Part shown: positions 1-12,162 of the stretch, one piece after another
How positions within the stretch are numbered: position 1 is the stretch's first letter
Layout: every line of letters begins with the position of its first letter
Assembly: GCF_017983445.1 (NCBI RefSeq)
Contig: NZ_JAGOBJ010000008.1
Coordinates: forward strand, 1 to 64,000
DNA from: Halomonas sp.
GTDB taxonomy: Bacteria; Pseudomonadota; Gammaproteobacteria; Pseudomonadales; Halomonadaceae
Length of the DNA stretch: 64,000 nucleotides
Reading direction: 5' to 3'
The notes under the pieces: model-generated
Told to the model about the DNA's origin: nothing
The model's database searches: none
Seen by the model: the letters and a program-made list of their open reading frames with translations, nothing else
Made by a program: the position numbers and the translations under genes

Positions 1-39
1 TACACGCGCAATAGCGTCGATGGCTTGGCTAAAGTGCAT

Positions 40-77
40 AAAAAAAGTCCGGTACCAGAGAATCACTGGTACCAGAC
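40..77 (-). terminator. Rho-independent terminator of the gatCAB operon
   Basis: Read on the minus strand, an 8-bp perfect stem (GGTACCAG at 51-58 with CTGGTACC at 66-73, loop 59-65) is extended by GTC/GAC across one mismatch. It is followed by a run of seven T (the A tract at 40-46 on the plus strand). It lies about 95 bp past the gatB stop, so it most likely ends the gatC-gatA-gatB transcript. Confidence 0.85.
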
Positions 78-170
78 TGTCTCATGATCTGCTAATTGAT
101 GAAAACCTTAACTGACTGGCATTAGGCCCTAGGGCAGCCCGTTTTTTACGTGAACACAATATCTGTTGAT

Positions 171-1625
171 TTACAGCAGAGCGTCAAGCTTCGCTATCAG
201 CACGCCGTTAACCTGCTGGGGGTTTGCCGTGCCGCGTGAGGCTTTCATTACCTGGCCCACAAAGTAGCCGATCATCTTGCCGCGTTTCTCAGGTTCGGCG
301 TCACGATACTGAGCCACCTGAGCCGGGCTTTCGGCGATCACCTGGTCGATCATGGCTTCAATTGCGCCGGTGTCCGTAACCTGCTTGAGGCCTTTGGCTT
401 CGATGATGGCATCGGCATTCTCGCCCTGGCCGTTCCACAGCGCCTGGAAGACCTGCTTGGCGGCTTTGCCATTGATCGTGCCGTCAATCACCCGGCTTAG
501 CAGGCCACCCAGCTGGCGCGCCGAGATTGGGCTATTCGTGATGCTCAGGTTCTCACGGTTAAGCGCGCCGGAAAGCTCGCCCTGTACCCAGTTGGCGGCC
601 TGTTTGGCATCACCGCATACATGATGCACTTCCTCAAAGAACTCGGCCATTTCCCGGCTGGCGGAAAGCACGGCAGCATCGTAAGCAGACAGGCCTAATT
701 CGCTTTGAAAGCGCTCGCGTTTGTCGGCGGGCAATTCAGGTAGTTGGCTGCGCAAGTGATCCAGGTAGGCTTCATCGAGCACGACCGGAAGCAGATCCGG
801 GCAGGGGAAGTAGCGATAGTCGTTAGCTTCCTCTTTGGTACGCATGCTGCGGGTTTCGTCGCGCTCAGGGTCGAACAGGCGGGTTTCCTGAACCACCGTG
901 CCGCCATCTTCAATCAGCTCAGTCTGGCGCTCTACTTCAAACGCGATCGCACGCTCGACAAAGCGGAACGAGTTGACGTTCTTGATCTCGGCCCGCGTGC
1001 CGAAGGCTTCCTGCCCCTTGGGGCGCACTGAAACGTTGACATCGCAGCGCATGGAGCCTTCAGCCATGTTGCCATCGGAAATGCCTAGATAGGTCACGAT
1101 GGCATGGATCGCCTTGAGGTAAGCCACCGCCTCCTTGGCGCTGCGCATGTCCGGCTCGGAGACGATTTCCAGAAGCGGCGTACCGGCACGGTTCAAATCG
1201 ATACCGGTCATGCCCAGGAAGTCTTCGTGCAGCGACTTGCCGGCATCCTCTTCCAGGTGGGCGTGGTGTATGCGAATACGCTTGGTGGTGTCGTCATCCA
1301 AGGTGATATCCACGTCACCCGGACCGACGATGGGGTGGTACATCTGGCTGGTCTGATAGCCCTTGGGCAGGTCGGCGTAAAAGTAGTTTTTACGATCAAA
1401 CACCGATACTTCTGCGATATCGGCATGTACCGCCAGGCCAAACTGAACGGCCATGGCCACGGCTTGCTCGTTGAGTACCGGCAATGTTCCGGGAAGCCCC
1501 AGATCAACCGCGCAGGCCTGCGTGTTGGGCTCAGCGCCAAAGGCGGTGGAGGCGCCGGAAAAAATCTTGGAGCGGGTCGCGAGCTGAACGTGGACTTCAA
1601 GCCCAATTACGGTTTCCCATTGCAT
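171..1625 (-). CDS. gatB: Aspartyl/glutamyl-tRNA(Asn/Gln) amidotransferase subunit B
   Basis: GatB is the tRNA- and ATP-binding subunit of the GatCAB complex. The complex phosphorylates and then amidates the misacylated Glu or Asp on tRNA(Gln) or tRNA(Asn) in the cytoplasm. The 484-residue product opens with the family signature [13 protein letters not shown] and has a catalytic cradle including [10 protein letters not shown] and HLEEDAGKS. The C-terminal helical/YqeY-like tail (about 330-484) ends in the [10 protein letters not shown] stretch typical of the family. Its ATG overlaps the gatA stop by one base (TAATG), which suggests translational coupling. The length is normal and no key motif is missing. 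Confidence 0.97.
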   Translation of the reverse strand: MQWETVIGLEVHVQLATRSKIFSGASTAFGAEPNTQACAVDLGLPGTLPVLNEQAVAMAVQFGLAVHADIAEVSVFDRKNYFYADLPKGYQTSQMYHPIVGPGDVDITLDDDTTKRIRIHHAHLEEDAGKSLHEDFLGMTGIDLNRAGTPLLEIVSEPDMRSAKEAVAYLKAIHAIVTYLGISDGNMAEGSMRCDVNVSVRPKGQEAFGTRAEIKNVNSFRFVERAIAFEVERQTELIEDGGTVVQETRLFDPERDETRSMRTKEEANDYRYFPCPDLLPVVLDEAYLDHLRSQLPELPADKRERFQSELGLSAYDAAVLSASREMAEFFEEVHHVCGDAKQAANWVQGELSGALNRENLSITNSPISARQLGGLLSRVIDGTINGKAAKQVFQALWNGQGENADAIIEAKGLKQVTDTGAIEAMIDQVIAESPAQVAQYRDAEPEKRGKMIGYFVGQVMKASRGTANPQQVNGVLIAKLDALL

Positions 1626-3085
1626 TAGGCGTTCTCCTCGGCGAAAGCAGGAAGTTGAAGGTGCCAGTCAGTCGCTTGCTGATACTGATGCGCCACGTTT
1701 AAAAGCTGCGCTTCGGCAAAATGCGTGCCCAAAATCTGTAGGCCTATCGGGCGGCCGCCTGCAAAGCCTGCCGGAACACTGATACCGGGAATGCCCGCCA
1801 GATTCACGGCAATGGTGTAGATATCCTGCAGATACATTGAAACCGGGTCTTTTTTGGCGCCCAGATCAAATGCCGGGGTGGGCGAGGCCGGGCCCATGAG
1901 CACATCCACGTCTTCAAAAACGTCGAGGAAGTCCTGGCGGATAAGGCGACGCACTTTTTGTGCTTTGGTGTAGTAAGCATCAAAGAAGCCTTCCGAAAGC
2001 GTGTGCGTGCCGATCAGTATGCGCCGCTTGACCTCTTCGCCAAAGCCTTCCGCGCGGCTGCGCTTGTAAAGGTCGATCAGATCGATCGGCTCTTTGCAGC
2101 GATGGCCAAAACGCACGCCGTCGTAACGCGACAGGTTGGAGGAGGCTTCTGCCGGGGCGATAACGTAGTAGGCTGGAATCGCATAGTGGGTATGCGGCAG
2201 GCTCACTTCGCGCACCGTTGCGCCCAATGATTCATAGACTTTCACCGCATCGCGTACGGCTTTTTCTACTTCAGGGTCTAGCCCGTCGCCAAAATACTCT
2301 TTCGGCAGGCCGATTTTAAGGCCTGAGAGGGGAGCGTTCAGCGTTTCGGTATAGTCCGGCACGCCGCGGGCAACGCTGGTAGAGTCGCGCGCATCGTGCC
2401 CGGCAATCACGTTCATCAGGTGCGCGCAGTCTTCTGCGCTGCGGGCCATCGGGCCAGCCTGATCAAGGCTTGAGGCGTAGGCAATGATGCCGTAGCGCGA
2501 AACGCGCCCATAGGTAGGCTTCAGGCCGGTAATACCGCAAAACGCCGCTGGCTGGCGGATCGAGCCGCCGGTATCGGTACCTATGGCGGCAGGTACAAGG
2601 CCTGCGGCCACTGCAGCGGCACTTCCGCCCGAACTGCCGCCAGGAACAGCGGTTAGATCCCAGGGGTTTTTCACCGCGCCGTAGTAGCTGTTTTCATTGG
2701 AGGAGCCCATCGCGAACTCATCCATGTTGGTTTTACCCAAACTGATGGTTCCTGCCGCATTTAGCTTTTCAACGACCGTGGCATTGTACGGGGCGATAAA
2801 ATTATCCAGCATTTTGGAGCCACAGCTGGTTTTTACATCGCGGGTACAAAAAATATCCTTGAGCGCCAGCGGAATGCCGGTAAGCAGACCTGCGTTACCC
2901 GCGGCGCGCTTTTTGTCAGCGTCTTCTGCTTGATTGAGTGCCTGTTCGCCGGTCACGGTAATAAAGCTATTGAGCGTACCGTCAGCTTTCTCAATTTTTT
3001 GCAAATAGTGCGAGGTCAGCTCGCGACTGGAAAACTCACCACTTTTTAAGGCGGCGGCGAGTTGCGTTAAAGTTTTATCATGCAT
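1625..3085 (-). CDS. gatA: Aspartyl/glutamyl-tRNA amidotransferase subunit A
   Basis: GatA is the glutaminase (amidase-signature) subunit. It frees ammonia from Gln and channels it to GatB. The 486-residue product carries the Ser-cisSer-Lys triad of amidase-signature enzymes, read here as K76 (ALKDIF), S151 in the glycine/serine-rich loop GGSSGGS, and S175 in [10 protein letters not shown]. The ATG at 3085 has GGAG about 9 nt upstream. GatC precedes it by about 70 bp and GatB follows with a 1-bp overlap. Together the three form one minus-strand operon divergent from mreB, as in Pseudomonas. Confidence 0.97.
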   Translation of the reverse strand: MHDKTLTQLAAALKSGEFSSRELTSHYLQKIEKADGTLNSFITVTGEQALNQAEDADKKRAAGNAGLLTGIPLALKDIFCTRDVKTSCGSKMLDNFIAPYNATVVEKLNAAGTISLGKTNMDEFAMGSSNENSYYGAVKNPWDLTAVPGGSSGGSAAAVAAGLVPAAIGTDTGGSIRQPAAFCGITGLKPTYGRVSRYGIIAYASSLDQAGPMARSAEDCAHLMNVIAGHDARDSTSVARGVPDYTETLNAPLSGLKIGLPKEYFGDGLDPEVEKAVRDAVKVYESLGATVREVSLPHTHYAIPAYYVIAPAEASSNLSRYDGVRFGHRCKEPIDLIDLYKRSRAEGFGEEVKRRILIGTHTLSEGFFDAYYTKAQKVRRLIRQDFLDVFEDVDVLMGPASPTPAFDLGAKKDPVSMYLQDIYTIAVNLAGIPGISVPAGFAGGRPIGLQILGTHFAEAQLLNVAHQYQQATDWHLQLPAFAEENA

Positions 3086-3153
3086 GACCCGAAAGCTCCG
3101 TTCGAGAACGAAAGAGAAGTGTAGAAACTGCGCCAGGAAAGCCCGGGTCTTGC

Positions 3154-3441
3154 TTATTCAACAACACGGGGAACCAGATACAAGCCGTTTTCCACTGCCG
3201 GTGCACAGCGCTGAAAGGTGTCGCGCTGATTGGTTTCCGTGACTTCATCCGCACGCAGGCGCTGGGTTGCGTCCAGTGGGTGGGAAAGTGGGGAAACACC
3301 TTCAGTATCAATGCTTTGAAGCTGGTCGACCATGTCCAGGATACGGCTTAGATCGTCGACAAAACCGGTGGCTTGGTCATCGCTGACGGCGAGTCGGGCC
3401 AGGTGTGCGGCCCGGCGCACATGAGATTCTTCAAGCGCCAT
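3154..3441 (-). CDS. gatC: Aspartyl/glutamyl-tRNA amidotransferase subunit C
   Basis: GatC is the small belt-like subunit that wraps and stabilises the GatA-GatB pair. The reading frame is open up to 3507, but the family N-terminus ([21 protein letters not shown]) begins at the ATG at 3441, which is preceded by GAGGA. This gives the expected 95 residues. The motif [20 protein letters not shown] is characteristic of the family, as is the C-terminal LYLVPRVVE. It is the first gene of the gatCAB operon and diverges from mreB across about 230 bp. Confidence 0.95.
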   Translation of the reverse strand: MALEESHVRRAAHLARLAVSDDQATGFVDDLSRILDMVDQLQSIDTEGVSPLSHPLDATQRLRADEVTETNQRDTFQRCAPAVENGLYLVPRVVE

Positions 3442-3660
3442 GATCGAAAAGTCCTCGCTAAAACGTGATGGAACGTATTCCGCTTTGTGCGGTATACAGA
3501 CTGTCATCGAAAAAATCGTCTTGTGTAGCAGACGTGGAAAATAGCCGCAAAAGGTACCACATCTTGGCCTTCACGGGCAGTGTTCAGCGCGACTCGTGCT
3601 TGCTGCCAGGGGGTTGCGGTGATACCGTTTGCATCCGCACAGGTTCCCGGTCTGCACTAG

Positions 3661-4710
<1,050 letters not shown>

Positions 4711-4734
4711 TTTTTAGCGGTTTATCGCGGGGGA

Positions 4735-5676
4735 TTGCCTATTAAACCGCTATTTTCACACGGGCCGCTGCCGGGTTACCGGCTGTTTTTTTGCGTGCTG
4801 GCGGCAAGCATCTTGATGTTTGCCGACCATCGTTTTACACGTATGGAAGACGTGCGCGCCCAAATGACGATGGTTGTTGCGCCTATTCAATGGGTTGTTA
4901 GCGTGCCTAGCGACCTGTTGAACTGGGGCGCGCTCGCGCTGTCTGATCAACAGGCTTTGGTCGATGAAAATCGTCGGCTGCGCGAACAAATTCTGACGCT
5001 GTCTCACCGAGGTCAACGGCTGGCTAATTTGACGGCTGAAAATACCGAGCTGCGTCAGTTGCTTAAAGCCGGTGAGCGGCGCCATATTCCTTATATTACC
5101 GCTGAACTACTTTCGCTGGATAACGACCCGTTTAGTCATCAAATGGTGATTGACCGTGGGCATCGTAATGGGGCGTACGTAGGACAGCCGGTCATTGATG
5201 CGTCAGGACTTGTCGGGCAAGTAACCGCGGTGTCGGCGTACTCCAGCCGTGTACTGTTGTTGGCCGATGCAAGCCACGCACTTCCGGTTCAGATTAACCG
5301 CAACGGCTTGCGTTTTATCGTGCAGGGAGCCGGGCGCTACGGCAGCGTCAATGTGCTCCATGTGCCTGATACGGCGGATATTCGTGAAGGCGACCTGCTA
5401 ACCACCTCGGGGCTTGCCGGGCGCTTTCCGCCTGGGTATCCCGTTGCCAGGGTCACCGAGGTCTATCACGACCCCGGTCAGCCGTTTGCTCGGGTTACCG
5501 CTGAACCGACGGCGCAATTGCAACGTGCACGCCAATTCCTGCTGTTATTTCCACCGCCGCGTGAAGACGTCGACGACCCCATTTGGGATGAGTCCATGGA
5601 TATCTCAGCCGAAGCGATACACGCTGCCCAGCGGCTTGTTCCTGCCGATCCAGCTGATGCTCAGGAGGACCGCTAA
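4735..5676 (+). CDS. mreC: Rod shape-determining protein MreC
   Basis: MreC is a bitopic inner-membrane protein whose periplasmic beta domains connect MreB to the PBP2/RodA elongasome. The 313-residue product has one N-terminal membrane segment (about 16-30), a short coiled coil (about 70-110, with ENRRLREQIL and AENTELRQLL), and then the double beta-barrel. The start is a TTG at 4735 with a GGGGGA purine run just upstream; no ATG is available at a sensible place. The extra C-terminal tail after about 275 is acidic and probably disordered. Its stop overlaps the mreD ATG by one base. Confidence 0.95.
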   Translation: MPIKPLFSHGPLPGYRLFFCVLAASILMFADHRFTRMEDVRAQMTMVVAPIQWVVSVPSDLLNWGALALSDQQALVDENRRLREQILTLSHRGQRLANLTAENTELRQLLKAGERRHIPYITAELLSLDNDPFSHQMVIDRGHRNGAYVGQPVIDASGLVGQVTAVSAYSSRVLLLADASHALPVQINRNGLRFIVQGAGRYGSVNVLHVPDTADIREGDLLTTSGLAGRFPPGYPVARVTEVYHDPGQPFARVTAEPTAQLQRARQFLLLFPPPREDVDDPIWDESMDISAEAIHAAQRLVPADPADAQEDR

Positions 5677-6164
5677 TGGCGCGTGTGCCTGTAGTGCCGT
5701 TGGTAGTGGTGTGGTTTAGCCTTGTACTGGCGCTTTGCCTGCAAGTAATGCCGCTGGCGGAAGGATGGCAGGTGTATCGTCCTGAATGGATCGGCTTGAT
5801 GCTGATCTATTGGTGCATGCGTGCGCCTGATCGGGTAGGTGTCTTTCATGGGTTCGTGCTCGGGGTACTGCTGGACTTGATCGAGGGCACATCGCTTGGT
5901 CAGCACGCGCTGATCTTATCGCTGTTAGCGTTCCTGTGCGCACTGGTCTATCCGCGCTTTCGCGCCTACTCGCTGATCCAGCAGTCGGTGCTTGTACTGG
6001 TACTGCTTGGTCTGGTGCAACTGATCGAACAGTGGTTGCGGACATTGACCGGTGAATTCTCGATTCATCTATCCTTTTTGATACCGTCATTGATCAGTGC
6101 GTTTCTATGGCCGTGGTTAGCCACCATGTTTAAAGCGTTGGAACGACGCTTGCTGGGACCTTGA
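5676..6164 (+). CDS. mreD: Rod shape-determining protein MreD
   Basis: MreD is a small polytopic inner-membrane partner of MreC in the elongasome. The 162-residue product is almost wholly hydrophobic, with five or six predicted membrane segments. It carries the family stretch [28 protein letters not shown] in its first half; this central PxR/G-rich loop is typical. The start codon overlaps the mreC stop (TAATG) and is preceded by AGGAGG. The next gene, maf, begins 2 bp after its stop, so the four genes probably form one operon. Confidence 0.93.
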   Translation: MARVPVVPLVVVWFSLVLALCLQVMPLAEGWQVYRPEWIGLMLIYWCMRAPDRVGVFHGFVLGVLLDLIEGTSLGQHALILSLLAFLCALVYPRFRAYSLIQQSVLVLVLLGLVQLIEQWLRTLTGEFSIHLSFLIPSLISAFLWPWLATMFKALERRLLGP

Positions 6165-6166
6165 TC

Positions 6167-6784
6167 ATGGCTTCTGCCCTGGATGCTACCTCATCACCTA
6201 TGCTGTGTCTGGCGTCTGCCTCACCCAGACGGCGCGATCTGCTGGCCTCTATTGGGGTCACGGTAAGCGTTTTGCCCAGCCATGTGGACGAGACGCCCAA
6301 GCCGGGTGAGGCTGCCAAGGCTTATGTAGAGCGCCTTGCCGTTGCCAAGGCCGAAGCATCGGCGCCGCTGAGTTCGCTACCGACGTTAGGCTCGGATACC
6401 GCAGTTGTTGTGGATGGCGTACTGTTAGGCAAACCCGTGAATGCAGATGACGCCGCCGCCATGCTTACGCGCCTTTCCGGTCGATGGCATGAGGTGCTGA
6501 CCGCGGTTGCCGTTACTGGCCCCAGGGGTGTGCTTTGCCGCTGTGTCACCACGCACGTAAAAATGCGTGAGATCACCGCGCGTGAAATCGCCGACTATTG
6601 GCAAACCGGTGAGCCGGCAGATAAGGCGGGCGGGTATGCTATACAGGGACTGGCCGCGATTTTCGTGGAGGAAATCAAGGGTAGCCACTCAGCCGTGGTT
6701 GGTTTGCCGCTTTATGAAACGGCGCAGTTACTAAATCAGCAGGGAGTGCCTATTTGGATGGGGCATTATTACTCGCACACCTAG
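6167..6784 (+). CDS. maf: Maf-family nucleoside triphosphate pyrophosphatase (YhdE-like, dTTP/UTP)
   Basis: Maf proteins hydrolyse non-canonical or pyrimidine NTPs to NMP plus pyrophosphate. The subgroup next to mreBCD is the YhdE type, acting on dTTP and UTP. The 205-residue product has the signature [19 protein letters not shown] near the N-terminus, [17 protein letters not shown], and the catalytic [12 protein letters not shown]. The frame also allows a TTG at 6161, but the ATG at 6167 fits the family better. It is last in the mre operon; rng follows after a 58-bp gap with its own ribosome binding site. Confidence 0.92.
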   Translation: MASALDATSSPMLCLASASPRRRDLLASIGVTVSVLPSHVDETPKPGEAAKAYVERLAVAKAEASAPLSSLPTLGSDTAVVVDGVLLGKPVNADDAAAMLTRLSGRWHEVLTAVAVTGPRGVLCRCVTTHVKMREITAREIADYWQTGEPADKAGGYAIQGLAAIFVEEIKGSHSAVVGLPLYETAQLLNQQGVPIWMGHYYSHT

Positions 6785-6842
6785 TCGTCCTCTCATTGCC
6801 TACAGACGGGCGTGAAATACGTGAACCGAGAAGGAATTTTGC

Positions 6843-8306
6843 ATGAGTGGTGAAGTCCTCATCAATTTAACGCCCATGGAAACCCGCGTTGCGCTTGTTG
6901 AAAATGGCGTTTTACAAGAGGCGCTTATTGAGCGCTCAAGGCGGCGTGGGATCGTAGGCAATATCTACAAAGGCAGAGTGGTTCGCGTATTACCTGGAAT
7001 GCAGGCTGCCTTTGTTGATATTGGCCTGGAGCGAGCGGCGTTTATTCATGCCCACGAGGTCATGCCTTCCGGCACTCCAAGCGACGAGCAGCAAACCATT
7101 GGCCAGCTATTGCACGAGGGGCAGGCGCTGGTGGTACAGGTAACCAAGGACCCTATCGGTACTAAAGGGGCACGCCTTACCACGCATCTCTCAATCCCGT
7201 CGCGCTATCTGGTATATATGCCGGACTCTCCCCACCACGGCGTGTCTCAGCGCATAGAGGATGAACGGGAGCGCGAGCGTCTTAAGGCACTGCTGGATAC
7301 CAGTATTGCCGAGCAGACGCTGGAAGTTTCCGGGGGCTTCATTGTACGCACGGCGGCAGAAGGCGTGGGCGACGAAGAGCTGGTGAGCGATATGCACTTT
7401 TTGCTGCGGATCTGGCGAAAAGTAGCCGAGCGCAAAATTACCGCGGCGCCATCCAGTGTTATTTATGACGACCTGCCTCTGTTTATGCGCACCTTGCGCG
7501 ATGTAATGCGCGATGATATCGAAAAAGTACGCATTGATTCCCGAGAGAATTTCGTCAAGTTGGTCGAGTTTGCCGAAGAGTTCATGCCTGATGCCGTAGA
7601 TAGAATCGAGTACTATCCCGGCGAACGGCCTATCTTTGATCTTTATAGCGTCGAAGATGAAATTCAGAAGGCCTTGGGTCGCAAGGTACAGCTTAAATCG
7701 GGCGGCTATCTGGTTATCGATCCTACCGAGGCGATGACCACGATTGATGTCAATACTGGCGGCTATGTCGGGCATCGCAATCTTGAAGAAACTATTTTCA
7801 AGACCAATCTGGAAGCCGCGACCGCCATCGCTCGCCAGCTTCGGCTGCGCAATTTGGGCGGTATTATCATTATCGACTTTATCGATATGATTGAGGTCGA
7901 GCATCAGCGGCAGGTGCTTCGCGTGCTTGAAAAAGCGCTGGAGCGCGACCACGCCAAAACCAAGTGTACCGGGGTGACGGAATTAGGCCTGGTGCAGTTG
8001 ACGCGCAAGCGCACTCGGGAAAGTCTCGAACAGACGCTGTGTGAGGCCTGCCCAACGTGTAGCGGGCGCGGTACGTTGAAAACGCCCGAAACGATATGCT
8101 ACGAAATCTTCCGGGAAATCCTGCGCGAAGAGCGGGCCTATAGCCCTGAAACCTATATGGTATTGGCGTCTCAGCCGGTCGTTGACCGCTTGCTTGATGA
8201 AGAGTCGGCCGCCGTCGCTGACCTTGAAGCATTTATCAATAAAACCATTCGCTTTCAGGTGGAGCAGCATTATTCACAAGAGCAGTACGATATTGTGTTG
8301 ATGTGA
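6843..8306 (+). CDS. rng: Ribonuclease G
   Basis: RNase G is the short RNase E paralogue that trims the 5' end of 16S rRNA and decays some mRNAs. The 487-residue product has an S1 domain inserted near the N-terminus (about 38-120, GNIYKGRVVRVLPGMQAAFVDIG). The catalytic DNase I-like region contains TTIDVNTGGYVGHRNLEETI and IIIIDFIDMIE, and the zinc-link cysteines are CEACPTCSGRG (about 405-415). It lacks the long C-terminal scaffold of RNase E, which supports the RNase G call. GAGAAGGA precedes the ATG. Neighbours maf and yhdP match the E. coli order. Confidence 0.96.
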   Translation: MSGEVLINLTPMETRVALVENGVLQEALIERSRRRGIVGNIYKGRVVRVLPGMQAAFVDIGLERAAFIHAHEVMPSGTPSDEQQTIGQLLHEGQALVVQVTKDPIGTKGARLTTHLSIPSRYLVYMPDSPHHGVSQRIEDERERERLKALLDTSIAEQTLEVSGGFIVRTAAEGVGDEELVSDMHFLLRIWRKVAERKITAAPSSVIYDDLPLFMRTLRDVMRDDIEKVRIDSRENFVKLVEFAEEFMPDAVDRIEYYPGERPIFDLYSVEDEIQKALGRKVQLKSGGYLVIDPTEAMTTIDVNTGGYVGHRNLEETIFKTNLEAATAIARQLRLRNLGGIIIIDFIDMIEVEHQRQVLRVLEKALERDHAKTKCTGVTELGLVQLTRKRTRESLEQTLCEACPTCSGRGTLKTPETICYEIFREILREERAYSPETYMVLASQPVVDRLLDEESAAVADLEAFINKTIRFQVEQHYSQEQYDIVLM

Positions 8307-8310
8307 TTGT

Positions 8311-11300
8311 ATGATGACCCGTTCTCTGACGCGTTGGAGCTTACTTCTGCTCGCCTGGGTTCTGGGCGTTCTCGCCGTCGTGTTGCTGCTTTTTAGGCTT
8401 GCGATAAGTCAGGCAGGTGCATTGACGCCGCACCTTGAAAGCTGGCTGGAAGCCAGGATTGGCGCACCGGTGCACATAGAAAACCTGGTCGTTTCCATGG
8501 CCCGCAATGACCTGATTCTTAAGCTTGAGGGCTTTGAGGCCGAAACGCCTAGCGGGCAGGCGCTGTTTTCGCTACAGCAAGCCGAACTGCGCCTGGATAT
8601 CGTGGCTTCGCTAGGCAATTTTCTACCTATCTTCAGTGATATCCGACTTCACCAGACCGAATTCCATCTTTACCAGGGGGCGGGCGATCAGTGGCAGTGG
8701 CCGGAGCCGGCTCGACTGCCCCTTGATATAGCTCCTGAAACAGAAGTTGATTTAGCCACCATTGATGGTCTGACCGAGTGGCTGCTGCGTCAACGTGTCT
8801 GGATCGACGATACCCGCGTTGTGCTTCACGGCCAGCAGAATCGGGTCATGCTTGAAGCCCCGACGCTGCTCTTGACAGGTAACTCGCAAGGAACCAGCTT
8901 GCAGGGCACGGTGGATATCCTTTCTGCCGATCAGCAAGAAGCACCATTGACCCCGGCAGTGCAATTGCTGGCAGAAATGAAGCCGGGTAAGCGCGGTATT
9001 GATGATTTTTCTGCCACGCTCTCGCTGGAAACGCAGTTTGATCAGCTTCTGGTATTGGCGGAAATGTTTCGCCCCGATCATGTTCCCTTTCTAGAGCAAA
9101 TGGGCGGCGATGCCCGTCTATGGGGCCGCTGGTATGAAGGGCGTCTTCAGGAGGCGCGCCTGGCTGTCGATGTTCCACAGCTGGTTCTGCGTCAGGATAT
9201 CCAGTACGCCGTATTAAAAAATATCCAGGCGCACGGCGAGTGGCAGCGCGATGGCGATGGCGGAGAAGCGTGGCTGAGAGGCAATGCGCAAAACGTTGAG
9301 TGGGCACAGCCTGAAGGTGTCACCGAAGGGCCTGCGTTGCCGCACTACTGGTATCTTGCCCATCAGCCCGGCCAGTGGGAACTACGTACCAGCGCATTCG
9401 AGCTTGCCTCATTGACGGCATGGCGTGATTACGTTTTTCTTCCCGAATCGGTAACGCGTGTCTTGCAGACGTTAGCTCCCCGCGGCCAGGTGCAGGGGCT
9501 GCGCCTAGGCCAGAATGAAGGCCGCTGGGGAGTCGATGCGGCATTGACCAATGTGGAAGTATCGCCCTGGCAGCAAGCGCCCGGTGGCGGGCCTGTGGAT
9601 GCCTGGGTACAGGCACGAGATTTGCGTGGGCGTGTCACATTTAATAGTGCTGGCCCAAGCACGCTGTATTTCCCAGACCTTTTTCTCGCTCCCATGCAGC
9701 TTCAAAGCGCAGAGGGCGTGGTTGAGTGGGTCTACGATGGTCCTAGAACCATGATAAGTGGTCGCCAGCTCAATGTGGATTGGGACGGTGCCCAGGTAAG
9801 TGGTGGGTTTGGTTTAATCGCCAGTGAGAGCTCGGGCCACTTTGGTCTGGATATCAACTTTGCCAATGTGGATGCGCTGGATCGCCCTCTGGCGCAATGG
9901 CTGCCGCTCAATGCTTTTGATGAAGAGCTGCGCACCTGGCTGCTTAACGATATCGGCGGTAAGGTGCCTCATGGCTCGCTCAAGCTTAGCCTGCCGCTTG
10001 GTGGGGGCGTGACCGCCGATGATATATCCGCAACGCTGGCTCTGGACGTTACTGAAGGGCATTTGCCCATCGCCCCCGACTGGCCGCGCCTTGAAGAGGT
10101 GCGAGGACGATTGAAGTGGCAAAACCAAGTGCTTAAAGCCCAAGTCGATCATGCGCAAAGCCACGGGGTAACGGCTTCTCAGGGCGAGCTGCTCATGGAG
10201 GATGAAACGCTCAACGTATCGGGCAATTTACATAGCGATGGATCGTCATTGAAAGCGTTTTTACAGTCGATGCCCGATATTGATCTGGATATTCTCAACG
10301 ATCTTCAGGCAGAAGGTAATGTGGAGGGTAACCTTGCCTTGTCACTGCCTCTTGCGACGCCTGAAGCGCTCCAGCTTGAAATCAATGCCACGCCGACCTT
10401 CACTCGAATAGTGTATACGCCGCTGAACCTGGCTCTGCAGGCCTTGCATGGCCAGTTAACCTGGCAGCAATACGGTGAGAGCATGGCATTGATAGGCGAT
10501 GTGGGTGGAAAGTTACTTGGTGGTGATATTAATGCTGAGCTGCATACCCAGCGCCACGGCATCGCCTTGCGTGGCCAAACCCCGGTTGCATCACTGTTTC
10601 CATTGGCGGGTATCCGTGCCGAGCAGGGGACGCAGTTATTGAGTGGCGCAATCCAGTGGCAGGGCAACGTATCGCTTGAGCCAACGCCACGATTGACGCT
10701 GGAAAGTCAGTTGGCGGGGGTTGTCAGTGAGTTGCCTGCGCCATTTGCTAAAGCGGCGGGACAGTCTTGGCCCTGGACGTTCAACGCTGATTTTGAAAGC
10801 GGTCGTATGCAAAGCCGCCTGGCGGATATTGCCCATTTACGCTTGCGTCAGCACGGCGAGTTGTCTGCCAGCCTGCGCCTGGCGGAGGCAGATGTCGAGC
10901 CGCCTGAATGGCCTTCACAGCCAGGTGTGAGTTTACAGGCAAGTATCCCCCGCATTGGTCCTCAAGCGTGGCAGCAGGCCATTGCCCCGTTGCTGGCCGG
11001 TGATCAAAGTGTATCGACAGGTGCAATCAACGACCATCCGCCGCTTAGGGTCGACCTGGAAACCGCCTGTCTGGTGTATCAGCAGACCTGTTTGGGGGCG
11101 GTGGCGTTGAATGGTGATATGTACAACGGAGCTGTCAATGCAGCGATTGACGGTGATTTGATCGCAGGGCGGATTCATTATGACGCTGCCTCCCAATACC
11201 CGCTGGATATCACCATCGAGCAGTTGGCACTTGATCCGCTGTTTAATTTTGCACAATCCTTTGAGGAGGATAGTGCGCATTCTCCTGATTCCTGGATACA

Positions 11301-12162
11301 GGAGGTCGAAACCCAAAAGCCTACGCCAGCCGTCATTCCCGATTGGCTTGCCCAGGCGCCCGATGGCCGCCTCAGGCTTGCTGAAATCAGCATGGGAGCG
11401 AGCCGATTTGGGCCTTTGTCGGCCTACTGGCATACCGATGGCGACCGATTCTCGCTGATGCCGGTTGGGCTGACGCTTGGGCAACTTTCCGCCCGCGGTG
11501 AGCTCTATTGGGAGGGTGATGCCTCCACCAGTCGTACCCGTGCCAATATTTCAATTCAGGGTGGCGATATAGGTACAGCACTTGAACGGCTGGATCAACC
11601 GGTTGCCTTGCGCAGCCAGCGTACTGATGCAAGCGCCAACCTTGATTGGGCGGGCGCGCCGTGGCAGTTTGATTTAAGCCAAGCACAGGGCAAGATTGAT
11701 GCCGATCTTCAAAATGGCCGTTTTATGACTCTGCAGTCTGCGCCAGTGCGGCTCGTTGGTCTGCTGAATTTCGATAATATTTTTCGCCGCTTACGCCTGG
11801 ATTTTTCTGACGTGACCGGCCAGGGTACGGCTTTTGATAGAGTTCATGGCTCAGCGAATGTGGCGAATGGCCAGCTTTCCTTGAGCGAGCCATTGCAAAT
11901 TGAAGCGCCCGCCGCCAACTTAACCTTAACGGGCAACGTTAACCTACTTCATCGCGAGCTCGACCAGCGCCTGGGCGTTGTACTGCCAGTGACACAAAGC
12001 TTGCCAATTGCTGCTATCGCGGTAGGCGCGCCTGTCGTGGGCGGCGCATTATTTATTGCCGACCAGCTGTTTGGTGATGCGCTGGATCGAGCGACGACCA
12101 TTCATTATCGTGTGCGAGGCCCCTGGGCTTCGCCGCAGGTTACTTTAGAAGGCCCCCAATGA
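8311..12162 (+). CDS. yhdP: YhdP-family AsmA-like intermembrane phospholipid transport protein
   Basis: The 1283-residue product has one N-terminal membrane segment (about 8-30) followed by a very long beta-rich periplasmic part. The C-terminal AsmA-like region contains [20 protein letters not shown]. This is the layout of YhdP, one of the AsmA-like proteins shown in E. coli to bridge the envelope and move phospholipid to the outer membrane. The location between rng and tldD is the same as in E. coli. It starts 4 bp after rng, and its stop overlaps tldD (ATGA). The function is inferred from family and position. Confidence 0.9.
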   Translation: MMTRSLTRWSLLLLAWVLGVLAVVLLLFRLAISQAGALTPHLESWLEARIGAPVHIENLVVSMARNDLILKLEGFEAETPSGQALFSLQQAELRLDIVASLGNFLPIFSDIRLHQTEFHLYQGAGDQWQWPEPARLPLDIAPETEVDLATIDGLTEWLLRQRVWIDDTRVVLHGQQNRVMLEAPTLLLTGNSQGTSLQGTVDILSADQQEAPLTPAVQLLAEMKPGKRGIDDFSATLSLETQFDQLLVLAEMFRPDHVPFLEQMGGDARLWGRWYEGRLQEARLAVDVPQLVLRQDIQYAVLKNIQAHGEWQRDGDGGEAWLRGNAQNVEWAQPEGVTEGPALPHYWYLAHQPGQWELRTSAFELASLTAWRDYVFLPESVTRVLQTLAPRGQVQGLRLGQNEGRWGVDAALTNVEVSPWQQAPGGGPVDAWVQARDLRGRVTFNSAGPSTLYFPDLFLAPMQLQSAEGVVEWVYDGPRTMISGRQLNVDWDGAQVSGGFGLIASESSGHFGLDINFANVDALDRPLAQWLPLNAFDEELRTWLLNDIGGKVPHGSLKLSLPLGGGVTADDISATLALDVTEGHLPIAPDWPRLEEVRGRLKWQNQVLKAQVDHAQSHGVTASQGELLMEDETLNVSGNLHSDGSSLKAFLQSMPDIDLDILNDLQAEGNVEGNLALSLPLATPEALQLEINATPTFTRIVYTPLNLALQALHGQLTWQQYGESMALIGDVGGKLLGGDINAELHTQRHGIALRGQTPVASLFPLAGIRAEQGTQLLSGAIQWQGNVSLEPTPRLTLESQLAGVVSELPAPFAKAAGQSWPWTFNADFESGRMQSRLADIAHLRLRQHGELSASLRLAEADVEPPEWPSQPGVSLQASIPRIGPQAWQQAIAPLLAGDQSVSTGAINDHPPLRVDLETACLVYQQTCLGAVALNGDMYNGAVNAAIDGDLIAGRIHYDAASQYPLDITIEQLALDPLFNFAQSFEEDSAHSPDSWIQEVETQKPTPAVIPDWLAQAPDGRLRLAEISMGASRFGPLSAYWHTDGDRFSLMPVGLTLGQLSARGELYWEGDASTSRTRANISIQGGDIGTALERLDQPVALRSQRTDASANLDWAGAPWQFDLSQAQGKIDADLQNGRFMTLQSAPVRLVGLLNFDNIFRRLRLDFSDVTGQGTAFDRVHGSANVANGQLSLSEPLQIEAPAANLTLTGNVNLLHRELDQRLGVVLPVTQSLPIAAIAVGAPVVGGALFIADQLFGDALDRATTIHYRVRGPWASPQVTLEGPQ

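Noticed and set aside
121-147. GCCCTAGGGC palindrome followed by a T run on the plus strand near the gatB end
   Set aside because: The palindrome has no room for a proper loop and there is no plus-strand gene to terminate. The minus-strand hairpin at 40-77 is the convincing terminator.
7191-7952. 253-codon minus-strand frame inside rng
   Set aside because: It is antisense to the catalytic core of RNase G and shows no recognisable family or ribosome site.
9320-9705. Several open frames antisense to yhdP
   Set aside because: They are shadows of a long GC-rich gene, with arginine/proline-rich low-complexity translation and no start signals.
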